The notes under the pieces were generated by a model, which had not been told where the DNA came from, searched no databases, and saw only the letters and a program-made list of their open reading frames with translations. Made by a program: the position numbers and the translations under genes. Source: Aeromicrobium sp. Sec7.5 (GTDB lineage Bacteria; Actinomycetota; Actinomycetes; Propionibacteriales; Nocardioidaceae). From it: 64,000 nucleotides of DNA. Location of the stretch: the NCBI RefSeq assembly GCF_036867135.1, contig NZ_JBAJIJ010000001.1:2232001-2296000 (forward strand), written 5' to 3'. Of this stretch, positions 43,812 to 52,230 are shown piece by piece. How positions within the stretch are numbered: the stretch's first letter is position 1; each line of letters begins with the position of its first letter.

Positions 43812-45164
43812 CTACCCCCGGATGAGCGCGAGCACCTGGTCGCGCACCGTGGCCATGGTGGCCTCGTCGTCGCCCTCGACGTTGAGGCGCAGCAGCGGCT
43901 CGGTGTTCGAGGCGCGGACGTTGAACCACCACGTGTCGGCCGTGACGGTCAGGCCGTCGAGCCGGTCCTGCTGCTGGTCGGCGTACGTGTCGACGAGGCG
44001 CGCGATGACCTCGTCCGCATCGGTGACGGTGCTGTTGATCTCGCCGGACGCCGCGTAGCGCGAGAACTGCTCCATGAGCTGCGAGACCGTGCCGTCCGAC
44101 TCGGCGAGCGCGCCCATGACGTGCAGCGCCGCCAGCATGCCGGAGTCGGCGAGGTAGAAGTCGCGGAAGTAGAAGTGGCCCGAGTGCTCGCCGCCGAAGA
44201 CCGCGTCGGTGCGCGCCATCTCGGCCTTGATCAACGAGTGGCCCACGGGCGTGCGGACGGCGGTGCCGCCGTTCTCGGTGATGATCTCGGGCACCGCGCG
44301 CGAGCAGATGACGTTGTGCAGGATCGTGGCGCCGGGCTGCTGCGCGAGGTACCGGGTGCCGATCAGCGCCGTGATGGCCGACGGCGCCACGAGCTCGGCG
44401 CGCTCGTCGACCACGAAGCAGCGGTCGGCGTCGCCGTCGAACGCCAGGCCCAGGTCGGCTCCGTGCTCGGTGACGGCGGCCTGGAGGTCGACGAGGGTGG
44501 AGGCGTCGAGCGGATTGGCCTCGTGGTTCGGGAAGGTGCCGTCGAGCTCGAAGTAGAGCGGCACGACCTCGACGTCGATCTTGTCCAGGACGGCGCTCGC
44601 GGTGTGGCCCGCCATGCCGTTGCCCGCGTCCACGACGACCTTCAACCGGCGACCCGAGACCGGCGCCAGGGACACGACCAGCTCGGCGTAGTCCTCGAGG
44701 AAGTCGCGCTCGGTGAGCTGGCCACGCAGCGCGCCCACCGGCTGGTCGAGCAGGTTGCCCGCCGCCTCAGCGATGGTCCGCAGGCCGGTGTCGAGACCGA
44801 TCGGACGGGCGCCGGCGCGGCACACCTTGAAGCCGTTGTACCCGGCGGGGTTGTGGCTGGCCGTGATCATGATGCCGGGCAGGTCGAGCTGGCCGGACGC
44901 CGCGTAGAGCAGGTCGGTCGACGCCAGGCCCACCAGCAGGACGTCGCCACCCTGGGCGCGGATGCCGTCGGCCATCGCGGCCGCGAGGTCGGGCGACGAG
45001 TCGCGCATGTCGTGCCCCAGGACGACTGTGCCCCCACCCTCGCTCACGCCGACCTCGTCGGCGTAGGCGCGGCCGAAGGCCAGTGCGAGCTCGGCGTCGA
45101 GCTGGTCCGGGGTCGTGCCGCGGACGTCGTACGCCTTGGTCACGGCAGCGAAACGGGGGTGCAT
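43812..45164 (-). CDS. manB: Phosphomannomutase/phosphoglucomutase ManB
   Basis: A 450-residue alpha-D-phosphohexomutase. The active serine is in GIMITASHNPAGYNGFKVC, the metal site is LGLAFDGDADRCFVVDE, the sugar-binding loop is GGEHSGHFYFRDF, and the phosphate site near the C-terminus is RASNTEPLLRLNVEG. It interconverts mannose-6-P and mannose-1-P for GDP-mannose and cell-wall glycans. The neighbouring DUF3499 gene matches the order Rv3257c-Rv3258c. The start is ATG 45164 (MHPRFAAVTKAYDVRG) with AGGAGATC upstream; the frame beyond is spurious. Confidence 0.93.
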   Translation of the reverse strand: MHPRFAAVTKAYDVRGTTPDQLDAELALAFGRAYADEVGVSEGGGTVVLGHDMRDSSPDLAAAMADGIRAQGGDVLLVGLASTDLLYAASGQLDLPGIMITASHNPAGYNGFKVCRAGARPIGLDTGLRTIAEAAGNLLDQPVGALRGQLTERDFLEDYAELVVSLAPVSGRRLKVVVDAGNGMAGHTASAVLDKIDVEVVPLYFELDGTFPNHEANPLDASTLVDLQAAVTEHGADLGLAFDGDADRCFVVDERAELVAPSAITALIGTRYLAQQPGATILHNVICSRAVPEIITENGGTAVRTPVGHSLIKAEMARTDAVFGGEHSGHFYFRDFYLADSGMLAALHVMGALAESDGTVSQLMEQFSRYAASGEINSTVTDADEVIARLVDTYADQQQDRLDGLTVTADTWWFNVRASNTEPLLRLNVEGDDEATMATVRDQVLALIRG

Positions 45165-45260
45165 GGGGTGGAGATCTCCTGCGGTCGACCGACGGGGTGG
45201 CACGAGCCTAGTGGTGCCCCGGGATCCGCACGCCCCCAACGCGCCCTCGACCGGCCGGGG

Positions 45261-45593
45261 TCAGTCGCGTGGGGGGACCGAGCGGAGTCCGGGAGGTCCC
45301 GGGGGCTCCGGCTCGCGCCGGGACGGTCGACCCGCCTCGCGCACCGCGTCGGCCAGGGCCAGCAGGTCGTCGCGGGACGGCTCGCTCGCGCCGGTGTCGA
45401 TCGCCAGTCGGATGACGTTCCACCCCTGCGGCACGGAGAGCCGCTGCGCGTGCTCGACACACAGGTCGTACGTGTGCGGCTCGGCCGCCGTGGCGAGCGG
45501 TCCGATGACCGCCGTCTGGTCGGCGTAGACGTACGTGAGGGTGGCGACAGCCGCGTTCGGGCAGGCGGCTCGGGTACAGCGTCGGACACTCAC
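45261..45593 (-). CDS. DUF3499 family zinc-ribbon-like protein
   Basis: A 110-residue protein starting VSVRRCTRAACPNAAVATLT. C6, C11 and C45-x2-H48 suggest one zinc site; YVYADQTAVIGPLATAAEPH and the LSVPQGWNVIRL block define DUF3499. The last 30 residues are disordered. It lies upstream of manB on the same strand and is divergent from the metallopeptidase-family gene, as Rv3258c is from Rv3259. The leaderless start (TACTCT, six bases before GTG 45593) rejects the longer upstream frame. Function unknown. Confidence 0.88.
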   Translation of the reverse strand: MSVRRCTRAACPNAAVATLTYVYADQTAVIGPLATAAEPHTYDLCVEHAQRLSVPQGWNVIRLAIDTGASEPSRDDLLALADAVREAGRPSRREPEPPGPPGLRSVPPRD

Positions 45594-45599
45594 GCGCCG

Positions 45600-45605
45600 A
45601 GAGTA
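45600..45605 (-). promoter_or_regulatory. -10 element TACTCT, leaderless start of DUF3499
   Basis: TACTCT on the minus strand is six bases before GTG 45593. The opposing promoter (45630-45635) is 24 bp away. Confidence 0.6.
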
Positions 45606-45629
45606 CCTCGCGGAGCGGTCGCGTCTGGC

Positions 45630-45635
45630 TAGGCT
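45630..45635 (+). promoter_or_regulatory. -10 element TAGGCT, leaderless start of metallopeptidase-family gene
   Basis: TAGGCT is six bases before GTG 45642. Confidence 0.6.
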
Positions 45636-45641
45636 CGCACC

Positions 45642-46118
45642 GTGGGTCATCCTCCGCGCGACACGCGCCGCTTCGTCGGCCCCGGGCTGGAGCCGGTCGT
45701 CCTCGGGCCCCGTCCCGGGCGACTCCGCGACCGTCGCGGACGTGGGCCGCGCGGACCCCTCGCGCTGCCGGGACCCCTGTCGCCCGCCAGCGTGCCCCTG
45801 CACCGCTCCCCCCGCGACGCCTTCGACCGCATCGTGTCGGAGGTCCTCGCCACCCTCGAGCCCCACTTCGAGCGCGAGACCGACGACGTCGACGTCGTCG
45901 TCGAGGAGGCACCGCTCCTCCCGCCGGAGTGGGACGAGCGCGTGCCGAGCAGCGTCGTCGCCCAGCACCTGACGCCCGCGCGGCTCGTCCTGTACCGGCT
46001 CCCGCTGAGCCGCGGCTGCACCACGCGCGCCGACCTCGAGGAGGCGGTCTGGGAGGCCATGCTCGACGGGCTCGCCCAGGTCTGGCACGTCCCCCCGGAG
46101 TCGCTCGACCCGCGGTAG
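45642..46118 (+). CDS. Metallopeptidase-family (zincin-1 type) protein lacking the HExxH site
   Basis: A 158-residue protein at the place of Rv3259, whose family (minimal zincins, PF06262 type) has a C-terminal HExxH. Residues 1-55 are basic, rich in R, G and P. Residues 56-158 fit the family (RSPRDAFDRIVSEVLATLEP, VDVVVEEAPLLPPEWDE, RLVLYRLPLSRGC), but where others have HEIAH this protein reads DGLAQ (142-146), in EAMLDGLAQVWHVPPESL. All three catalytic residues are gone, so it is probably a non-peptidase descendant. The leaderless promoter is intact. Confidence 0.75.
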   Translation: MGHPPRDTRRFVGPGLEPVVLGPRPGRLRDRRGRGPRGPLALPGPLSPASVPLHRSPRDAFDRIVSEVLATLEPHFERETDDVDVVVEEAPLLPPEWDERVPSSVVAQHLTPARLVLYRLPLSRGCTTRADLEEAVWEAMLDGLAQVWHVPPESLDPR

Positions 46119-46253
46119 AGCGCGCCGCTCGTCCCTCGCGGCATCACCGGTTCGTACCTCACCGGAGCCGGGCTTCGCCCGGGCGCCTGCCTCGCTTCGC
46201 TCGGCCCGTGGATCCGACGGTCGCGGGCGAGGCCTCAGCGCCGCGGGTGGTGG
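46119..46253. other. Convergent intergenic region with GC hairpins
   Basis: No gene seen in these 135 bp. CCGGGC-TTC-GCCCGG (46168-46182) is a 6-bp stem hairpin, followed by a related CCTCGCTTCGCTCGG stretch. It probably ends transcription of the metallopeptidase-family gene and the convergent DUF5719 gene; such TTCG-centred repeats can also be dispersed REP-like sequences. Confidence 0.45.
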
Positions 46254-47636
46254 TCAGAACCCCGGTTGGACGTCGGGGCCGAGGGCGGTGAGGGGGGCCT
46301 CGACCAGGGCGAGCAGCGAGAGCAGGGTGTCGACCCGGTAGACGGCGGTGCCGTGCACCGGGGCATCAGCCCACACCACGACGTAGGCGACGTCGGGCGA
46401 GGCGAAGGCCTCCGGGTCGGCGAGGTCGACCGTGCCCAGGACCTCGTGGCCCACCCCGACGGTCGTCGACCCGACCGCCGTCATGCTCGCGTCGAAGGCC
46501 TCGACCGTCACCTGCGCCTCCGTGTCGTCGGCGAGCAGCTGCAGCACGGGACGCACGGTCCCCGAACCCGTCGCGACCGGCACGACGACCGGTCCCGTGA
46601 ACGCGGGCGCGCCGGTGGCGTAGGCGAAGTCACGATCGGACGGGGTGACGCGGACGACCGAGAGCACCGGCTCGTCCGACGTGATCCGGAGGGCGGTCGC
46701 GTCGGTGCCCGAGGCCGGAGGCAGGGGCAGCACGATCACCGTGCCGGCCGGGACCTGCACGGCGTCCAGCCCCTCCGGCACGAAGTCGGCGTCGGCCCCG
46801 GTCTGGTTGACCGTGACGGTCGCCACCGTCGAACCCGGATTGGCGAGCAGCACCGATCGCGTGGCCGCTGCGGCGACGCCGGGCAGCACGGTCTCGGTCG
46901 ACGGCTCCCCCGACGACGCCAGCACCTCGGAGCCGGCCAGCACCGACGTGGAAGTGTCGACGAGCGAGGTCGTGACGGCGCCGCGCATGCGTGTGACGTG
47001 GACGGCGACGTCGTCGACACCGACCGCCAGGTCGCTGATCGGCACCGTGCGTGTCTGGCCCGGCTCCACCACGATGCCGGTCTCGTCGACCGCGTCGATC
47101 GGACCCGCCGGACCCCACAGCTCGACGTCGACGCTGCCGACCACGTCCGCGACGTTCGTGAGGACCAGGGAGGAGGCATGCCGCTCGCTCGTGCCGGCGC
47201 CGAGGTACCAGGACTCGTCGGCGACGTCCGGGCACGAGGTGACGACCAGGCCGTTCCCGGGCGCGAGCTGACCGGCGGCGAACGCGACTCCACCGCCCGC
47301 CCCCTGCTGCCGCACGATCGCGGCGTCGCCCGTGCCCGCCGCCGCGGTCCACATGGTCGGGTCGAGCTCGGTGGTGGTGGACTCCTCGCCCGTGAGGGTC
47401 GTGACCGCGCTCGTGTCGCCCGCCTCGGGCCGGCCGACCGACGCCGTCAGCCCGTTCTGCAGCGGGCAGGCCGCCACCGACGACACCAGGGAGACCTCGC
47501 TCGGGCCCGTGGGATCGGGATCGCCCGGACCGATCACGACCCCGACGACCACCAGGAGCACGCCCACCAGCGGCAGGGCCAGGGCCTTCAGCGCCTCCAC
47601 GTCCAGCCGGCGCTGCACCGCACGACGCCGGCTCAT
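46254..47636 (-). CDS. DUF5719 family extracytoplasmic protein
   Basis: A 460-residue protein with a basic N-terminus (MSRRRAVQRR), one membrane helix (about 16-38, ALALPLVGVLLVVVGVVIG) and a long beta-rich outer region of repeated SVDVELWGPAG, VTVNQTGADADF and ALRITSDEPVLSVVRVTP segments. This is the DUF5719 pattern. Its ATG overlaps the stop of the large glycosyltransferase gene by four bases, so the two work in one operon; DUF5719 may be an accessory or cell-surface partner. The upstream frame to 47777 overlaps the glycosyltransferase and is spurious. Function unknown. Confidence 0.82.
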   Translation of the reverse strand: MSRRRAVQRRLDVEALKALALPLVGVLLVVVGVVIGPGDPDPTGPSEVSLVSSVAACPLQNGLTASVGRPEAGDTSAVTTLTGEESTTTELDPTMWTAAAGTGDAAIVRQQGAGGGVAFAAGQLAPGNGLVVTSCPDVADESWYLGAGTSERHASSLVLTNVADVVGSVDVELWGPAGPIDAVDETGIVVEPGQTRTVPISDLAVGVDDVAVHVTRMRGAVTTSLVDTSTSVLAGSEVLASSGEPSTETVLPGVAAAATRSVLLANPGSTVATVTVNQTGADADFVPEGLDAVQVPAGTVIVLPLPPASGTDATALRITSDEPVLSVVRVTPSDRDFAYATGAPAFTGPVVVPVATGSGTVRPVLQLLADDTEAQVTVEAFDASMTAVGSTTVGVGHEVLGTVDLADPEAFASPDVAYVVVWADAPVHGTAVYRVDTLLSLLALVEAPLTALGPDVQPGF

Positions 47637-50467
47637 GCCCGCACCGCAGCGGCGGTCTCGTCGTCGACCTCGTCGGCGTAGGGCTCGGGCTCGGGACGCC
47701 GGCGGACGGGCGCGGTGAGCACGAGGGCCAGGAGCCAGACGGCGACCTGCACGACACCCAGCCCCACGCGCCACCAACCCGCGTCACGCGACGGGTCACC
47801 GGCCTCGCTTTCGATGGTCCACACCCGCGACGCGGGGCTCTCGCTGCCGGCCGGCTGCATCGAGGGGGCGGAGTCGACGCGCGAGGCGAGGCGGTCGTCG
47901 GCGTCGGGCAGGTAGACGGCCGTGATGCCCGCGTCGAGCAGGGCCTGCACGTCGTCGGCCGAGGGAGCGCTGAGCAGACGGTCGACCGCGGTGCCGACGG
48001 ACCTCGAGGTGTCGGACGCCCGGATCATGGCCTCCTCGCCGAGCTCCAGTCCACCACCGCGCACCACGGTGTAGCGGACTCCGTCGGCGAGGTCGCCGCG
48101 GACGACGAGGGTCGAGCCGTCACGCCCGGCCAAGTAGGCCGGGACGATCTCGGCAGCGTCGTCGGTCAGCGGGTCGGCCGACCCGCGCACCAGCCAGTGG
48201 ACGCCCGCGACGACCGGGAAGACGAGCGCCACGGCGACGACTCCCGCGGCGAGCCGGCGGGGCATGAACTCCAGCTCCTCGGAGGCCAGCAGTGCGGCGC
48301 CGAGCATCGCGCCGAGGAAGATGCCGGACGGCAGCGCCAGGGTCGGCGTGATGTCCTGGGCTCCGCTCGGGGTGCCGTAGGTGACCAGGTGTCCCAGGAC
48401 CGCGGCCGCGAGGCCGATCAGGCCGATCGCCCACGCCCAGCGCACCTCGTCGCGCGTCAACGCGGGCAGCAGGGCCAGCACGCCGATCACGACGATCGAG
48501 ACGCCCATCCAGCCGGGGGCCGAGCCCGAGCCGGACCAGCCGCCGAGCACGGCGGACGGCAGTGAGGTGTCGGCCGAGACCGCCACGCCCGCGTCCCACC
48601 ACAGGCGGGTGGGATGAAGAGCCCGCTGGGCAAGCCAGGGACCCAGGAGCACGGCGGCGACGCCGAGCGCACCGGCCGTGTGGACCGCGAGCGAACGCAG
48701 CTCCTCGTGCCCCCGGCGCGCGACGAGCACCATCACGAGGGCCACCACCGTCATCGCGAGCACCAGCGGCGCGAACGCAGCACCCACGGCGGTCCAGATC
48801 CCGAGCCGGAGCGCGGTCTGCCAGTGCGGCGCTGCCACGAGCTGCACGGCCAGGTTGACGATGACCGGCGCCACCACGAGACCCAGGACGGTCCCGATCC
48901 GACCCTGGTCGATCGCTCCGCCGGCCGCGACCACCAACGCGTACGACACCGCGAACAGGATGCGGGCCGGACGCTGACTGCTGACGAGCCGGGCGAGCCG
49001 GTGCGCCGTCAGTCCCGCGAGGACCGGCGCCAGCAGGAGCAGCACCCAGATCAGGATCTCGGGCGCGAACCAGACGGGGACAGCCGCGAGCCCGAGCAGC
49101 AGCACGTAGGGCGGGGCGAAGGCGAGCGACGGCAGGCCGGTGTCGGTCGCACCGCGGAGCACGAGGTCCCACCACCCGCCCGCCGTGCCCGGGGCCGGCA
49201 GGAGCGCGCCTCCGGTCAGACCTGGCGTGAGCGGACGAGCGGCGATCACGGCAGCGACGGTCAGCAGGGCCGTGGCCGTGAGCCAGGGCCGGCGCCGCCA
49301 GATCGAGGGTCCCTCGTCGAGCTCGGGCTCCTCGTCGCCCTCGGTGTCCGGGGCGTAGGTGCGGCGTCCGACCGTCTCGGTGGTCTCCGGTCGCACGGCC
49401 GCGCGGACCGCCTCGACGAGGCCGTCCCACGAGTGCTGGTACGGCTGCCACCACGGGGGGAACAGGTGGGCGATGTCCTCGTGGCCGCGGCGCGCCGTGG
49501 ACTGGCGCCAGCGTCGCGCCTGCTTCAGGCGGCCGGGGTGCAGGTAGATGGCCCGCAACGACAGCAGCTCGTCGGCGGCGCCCTCGGGGTCTCGGCCGAC
49601 GAGCTGGCCCACGAAGCGCAGCAGGGTGCCGAAGAACAGACGGACGTACTGCCACGCGAAGCGCCGCGTGGACACGTTCGCCAGCACGGTGAACATCTCG
49701 GCCCGCCGGCGTTCGTGGTGCGGCGGATCGCCCGCACCGCGCTCGCGGACCCGGCGCCGGCTGGCCTCCGCGTGGAACACGACCGCGGCAGGTGCCGTGC
49801 GGACGCGGTGTCCGGCCCGGTTGGCCCGCCACCCGAGGTCGAGGTCGTCGGCGAACAGCGGGAGCTCGGGATCGAGCCCTCCCAGCTCGTCCCAGACGTC
49901 GCGGCGCACGAGCATGCCGGCCGTGTTGACCGCGAGCACGTCCTCGGCCCAGTCGTGCTGACCTGCGTCGGGCTCGCCCGTCTCGAGGCCGGTCTCGCGC
50001 GAGGCCGTGCCGGAGATCGTCAGGCCAACCTCCAACAGGCGGCGCAGCGAGGGCCACTCGCGAATCTTGGGTCCCACGACGGCGATGTCGTCGGCCGAGG
50101 TGGCCTCGTCGAGCAGCGCCGCCAAGGTGCCGGGCGTGACCGTGACGTCGTCGTGGAGCAGCCAGATCCAGTCGGTCCGCGGCAGCTCCGAGAGCCCGAG
50201 GCGGACGGCCTGGCCGAAGCCCGTGCCCGACGGCGCGTACGTGATGCGCTCGGCGCCGAAGGAGCGGCGCAGCAGCTCGGCCGAGCCGTCGGTGGAGCTG
50301 ACATCGACCGCGTGCCATGCGGTGGGAGCGTGATTCAGGCCGGCCAGGGACGACAGGACCTTGGGGAGCCAGGTCGCTCCGTCATGGCTGACGAGGACCG
50401 CAGCGACCGAGGGTGGACTGCTCCTCCATGCCGAGATCACCTGCTCGTCGTCCACGAGCATCGACAC
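47633..50467 (-). CDS. Large membrane family-2 glycosyltransferase
   Basis: A 944-residue protein. Residues 20-290 are a GT-A fold: VAAVLVSHDGATWLPKVLSS, the nucleotide-sugar aspartates in WIWLLHDDVTVTPG, and the acceptor-region FADDLDLGWRANRAGHRV. A linker (about 300-390) leads to a C-terminal half with roughly a dozen membrane helices (about 395-930). This layout suits transfer of sugars to a lipid-linked or wall polysaccharide at the membrane. It precedes DUF5719 and follows whiB, in the neighbourhood that in mycobacteria holds rhamnosyltransferase wbbL (Rv3265c). The donor sugar is unknown. Confidence 0.88.
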   Translation of the reverse strand: MSMLVDDEQVISAWRSSPPSVAAVLVSHDGATWLPKVLSSLAGLNHAPTAWHAVDVSSTDGSAELLRRSFGAERITYAPSGTGFGQAVRLGLSELPRTDWIWLLHDDVTVTPGTLAALLDEATSADDIAVVGPKIREWPSLRRLLEVGLTISGTASRETGLETGEPDAGQHDWAEDVLAVNTAGMLVRRDVWDELGGLDPELPLFADDLDLGWRANRAGHRVRTAPAAVVFHAEASRRRVRERGAGDPPHHERRRAEMFTVLANVSTRRFAWQYVRLFFGTLLRFVGQLVGRDPEGAADELLSLRAIYLHPGRLKQARRWRQSTARRGHEDIAHLFPPWWQPYQHSWDGLVEAVRAAVRPETTETVGRRTYAPDTEGDEEPELDEGPSIWRRRPWLTATALLTVAAVIAARPLTPGLTGGALLPAPGTAGGWWDLVLRGATDTGLPSLAFAPPYVLLLGLAAVPVWFAPEILIWVLLLLAPVLAGLTAHRLARLVSSQRPARILFAVSYALVVAAGGAIDQGRIGTVLGLVVAPVIVNLAVQLVAAPHWQTALRLGIWTAVGAAFAPLVLAMTVVALVMVLVARRGHEELRSLAVHTAGALGVAAVLLGPWLAQRALHPTRLWWDAGVAVSADTSLPSAVLGGWSGSGSAPGWMGVSIVVIGVLALLPALTRDEVRWAWAIGLIGLAAAVLGHLVTYGTPSGAQDITPTLALPSGIFLGAMLGAALLASEELEFMPRRLAAGVVAVALVFPVVAGVHWLVRGSADPLTDDAAEIVPAYLAGRDGSTLVVRGDLADGVRYTVVRGGGLELGEEAMIRASDTSRSVGTAVDRLLSAPSADDVQALLDAGITAVYLPDADDRLASRVDSAPSMQPAGSESPASRVWTIESEAGDPSRDAGWWRVGLGVVQVAVWLLALVLTAPVRRRPEPEPYADEVDDETAAAVRA

Positions 50468-50489
50468 TACTGGACCAGCGGTTGAGCCC

Positions 50490-50744
50490 TCAGGCGCGCT
50501 TCTTGAGCTTGCGGCGCTCGCGTTCGGACAGTCCGCCCCAGATGCCGAAGCGCTCGTCGTGCTGCAGCGCGTAGTCGAGGCAGGTGCTGCGGACGTCGCA
50601 CGTCAGGCAGACGCGCTTCGCCTCGCGGGTGGACCCACCCTTCTCGGGGAAGAACGCCTCTGGATCAGTCTGGGCGCACAGTGCGCGCTCCTGCCACAGG
50701 AGTTCTTCGGTGTCGCCCACCGGCAGGCCCAGATCGAATGACAT
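50490..50744 (-). CDS. whiB2: WhiB-family iron-sulfur regulator (WhiB2/WhmD-like)
   Basis: An 84-residue WhiB protein. C23, C46, C49 and C55 bind a 4Fe-4S cluster, GIWGG (67-71) is the turn before the basic C-terminus SERERRKLKKRA. The context (manB, DUF3499, zincin and fbiA-like genes) is that of Rv3260c, so WhiB2, which controls cell division and sporulation septation in relatives, is the best name. TGTAAT lies seven bases before ATG 50744, suggesting a leaderless start. It is divergent from the FbiA-like gene. Confidence 0.92.
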   Translation of the reverse strand: MSFDLGLPVGDTEELLWQERALCAQTDPEAFFPEKGGSTREAKRVCLTCDVRSTCLDYALQHDERFGIWGGLSERERRKLKKRA

Positions 50745-50845
50745 GCATGTGATTACAGTCCCTCAACTGCCACACGTCAAGCCGAATGGTCAAGATTCAG
50801 GCCCTCGACGGCGTGTCGCAGCGCCGTTGCGGCACGATGGGACCC

Positions 50846-51517
50846 ATGCGACTCGTCCTGCTCGCCGGTGCTCCCGGCACGGGCCTCGCCCGAGAGCTCG
50901 CCGATCGGTGCGAGCTCACGGTCGTCGCTCCCACCACCCGCGACTCCTGGGCCGACGGTCTGAAGCGTTCCCCCGACATCGACGCCTTCCTCGGCGACCC
51001 TGCCCACGAACCCACCTACGGCGTCGCCCGGGCGCTCGAGGAGCTGGCGTTCGGCGCCGCCTGGCAGCGGGCGCACGACGACGAGATCGCCCTGCGGATC
51101 ATGCGAACCGAGCTGCTGCACGCCGACTTCACCCTGACCGACGCCGTGGCCGCGCTCGCGCAGCGTCGCAGCCTGGGATTCACGCTGCTCCCGCTCAGCG
51201 ACGACCGGGGCGAGATGCGCTACGTCGTGACCGATGAGGACGGCTCCCGGGCGGTGCACCACGACGAGTACCACGCCGCGCTGCCCGTCGGCGACGCCCC
51301 GGAGCCCGCCGTGGTCGCCCTCACGTGGGCCGTCACCGACCGGGTCGTCGAGGCCGTCCAGGCGTCGCACGAGACCACCGTCGCCGTGCTGGGCTCCGAC
51401 CCCGTGATCCGCCACGCGGTGGAGACCGTCGCGGCGCGCGTGCCGGAGGCGCGCTTCGTCGACGTGACCCAGGCGGGTGTCGCGGAGGTCCTCCGTGCCG
51501 TCACGACGCCCCGATGA
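50846..51517 (+). CDS. Degenerate FbiA/CofD-like protein
   Basis: A 223-residue protein at the usual place of fbiA, divergent from whiB2. It aligns in outline with CofD/FbiA (about 330 residues), the 2-phospho-lactate transferase of coenzyme F420: RLVLLAGAPGTGLA matches the start, GLKRSPDIDAFLGDP the PDLDT region, EIALRIMRTELLHADFTLTD the DLATHLVRT block and GFTLLPLSDD the following strand. The GGVGGA loop, the VGDD motif and the last 100 residues are missing or changed, so F420 synthesis is unlikely. ATG 50846 lies seven bases after CACGAT. It overlaps the TIGR03089 gene. Confidence 0.6.
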   Translation: MRLVLLAGAPGTGLARELADRCELTVVAPTTRDSWADGLKRSPDIDAFLGDPAHEPTYGVARALEELAFGAAWQRAHDDEIALRIMRTELLHADFTLTDAVAALAQRRSLGFTLLPLSDDRGEMRYVVTDEDGSRAVHHDEYHAALPVGDAPEPAVVALTWAVTDRVVEAVQASHETTVAVLGSDPVIRHAVETVAARVPEARFVDVTQAGVAEVLRAVTTPR

Positions 51518-52206
51518 CGGGTCCCGCCGTGGCTGACACCCTGGTCGACCTGGCAACCCGCGTCCGCCGGCCGACCTCGCCGCTCGTGACGTACTACGAC
51601 CTCGACACGGGCGAGCGCGTCGAGCTCAGCGGCGTCACGACCGCGAACTGGGTCGCCAAGACCGCCAACTTCCTGATCGACGAGCTCGACGCCGAGATCG
51701 GCACCCGCGTGCGGATCGGCCTGCCGACCCACTGGCTGCGCGTCGTCTGGCTCCTGTCCGCGTGGCAGGTGGGGGCGGTCGTGGTCGAGCGTGACGCCCA
51801 GATCGCCGTCACCGGGCCCGACCTCGAGGCCGACGAGCCCGATCGCGTCGCCTCGGCGCTCCTGCCGTTCGGCGTCCGGTTCCCCGAGCCGCCCGCGGGG
51901 TTCTGGGACATCGGCGTCGAGGTGCCGGGCCACCCCGACATCTACCTCGGCCTGTCCTTCCCCGGCCCCGCCGACGCCGCGGTCGAGCTGGCGGACCTCG
52001 CGGGCACGCACGCCGACCTGCTCGCGACTCCCCCGGACGACCGTCGTCTGGTGCTGACGGAGGGCGACGTGGCCCGCGACGCATCGCTCCTGGTGGCGGC
52101 CTGCCGCGGCGGCGGCTCCCTCGTGCTGTGCCGTGGCGGTGGTACCGACGCACTGGAGCGCACGGCCGTTCAGGAGCAGGCCACCGTCTGGACCCCGACT
52201 GTTTGA
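51514..52206 (+). CDS. TIGR03089 family protein
   Basis: A 230-residue protein resembling the N-terminal part of acyl-CoA synthetase/AMP-ligase enzymes (LVTYYDLDTGERVELSGVTT, ANWVAKTANFLIDELD, RVRIGLPTHWLRVVWLLSAW), but with no ATP-binding P-loop, as usual for TIGR03089. It overlaps the FbiA-like gene by four bases (ATGA). The same family is encoded by Rv3268, near the LCP-type Rv3267, supporting the conserved neighbourhood. The role is unknown; likely a non-catalytic remnant fold. Confidence 0.85.
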   Translation: MTGPAVADTLVDLATRVRRPTSPLVTYYDLDTGERVELSGVTTANWVAKTANFLIDELDAEIGTRVRIGLPTHWLRVVWLLSAWQVGAVVVERDAQIAVTGPDLEADEPDRVASALLPFGVRFPEPPAGFWDIGVEVPGHPDIYLGLSFPGPADAAVELADLAGTHADLLATPPDDRRLVLTEGDVARDASLLVAACRGGGSLVLCRGGGTDALERTAVQEQATVWTPTV

Positions 52207-52230
52207 ATCGGCCGCCTAGCGTCCGGTGGC

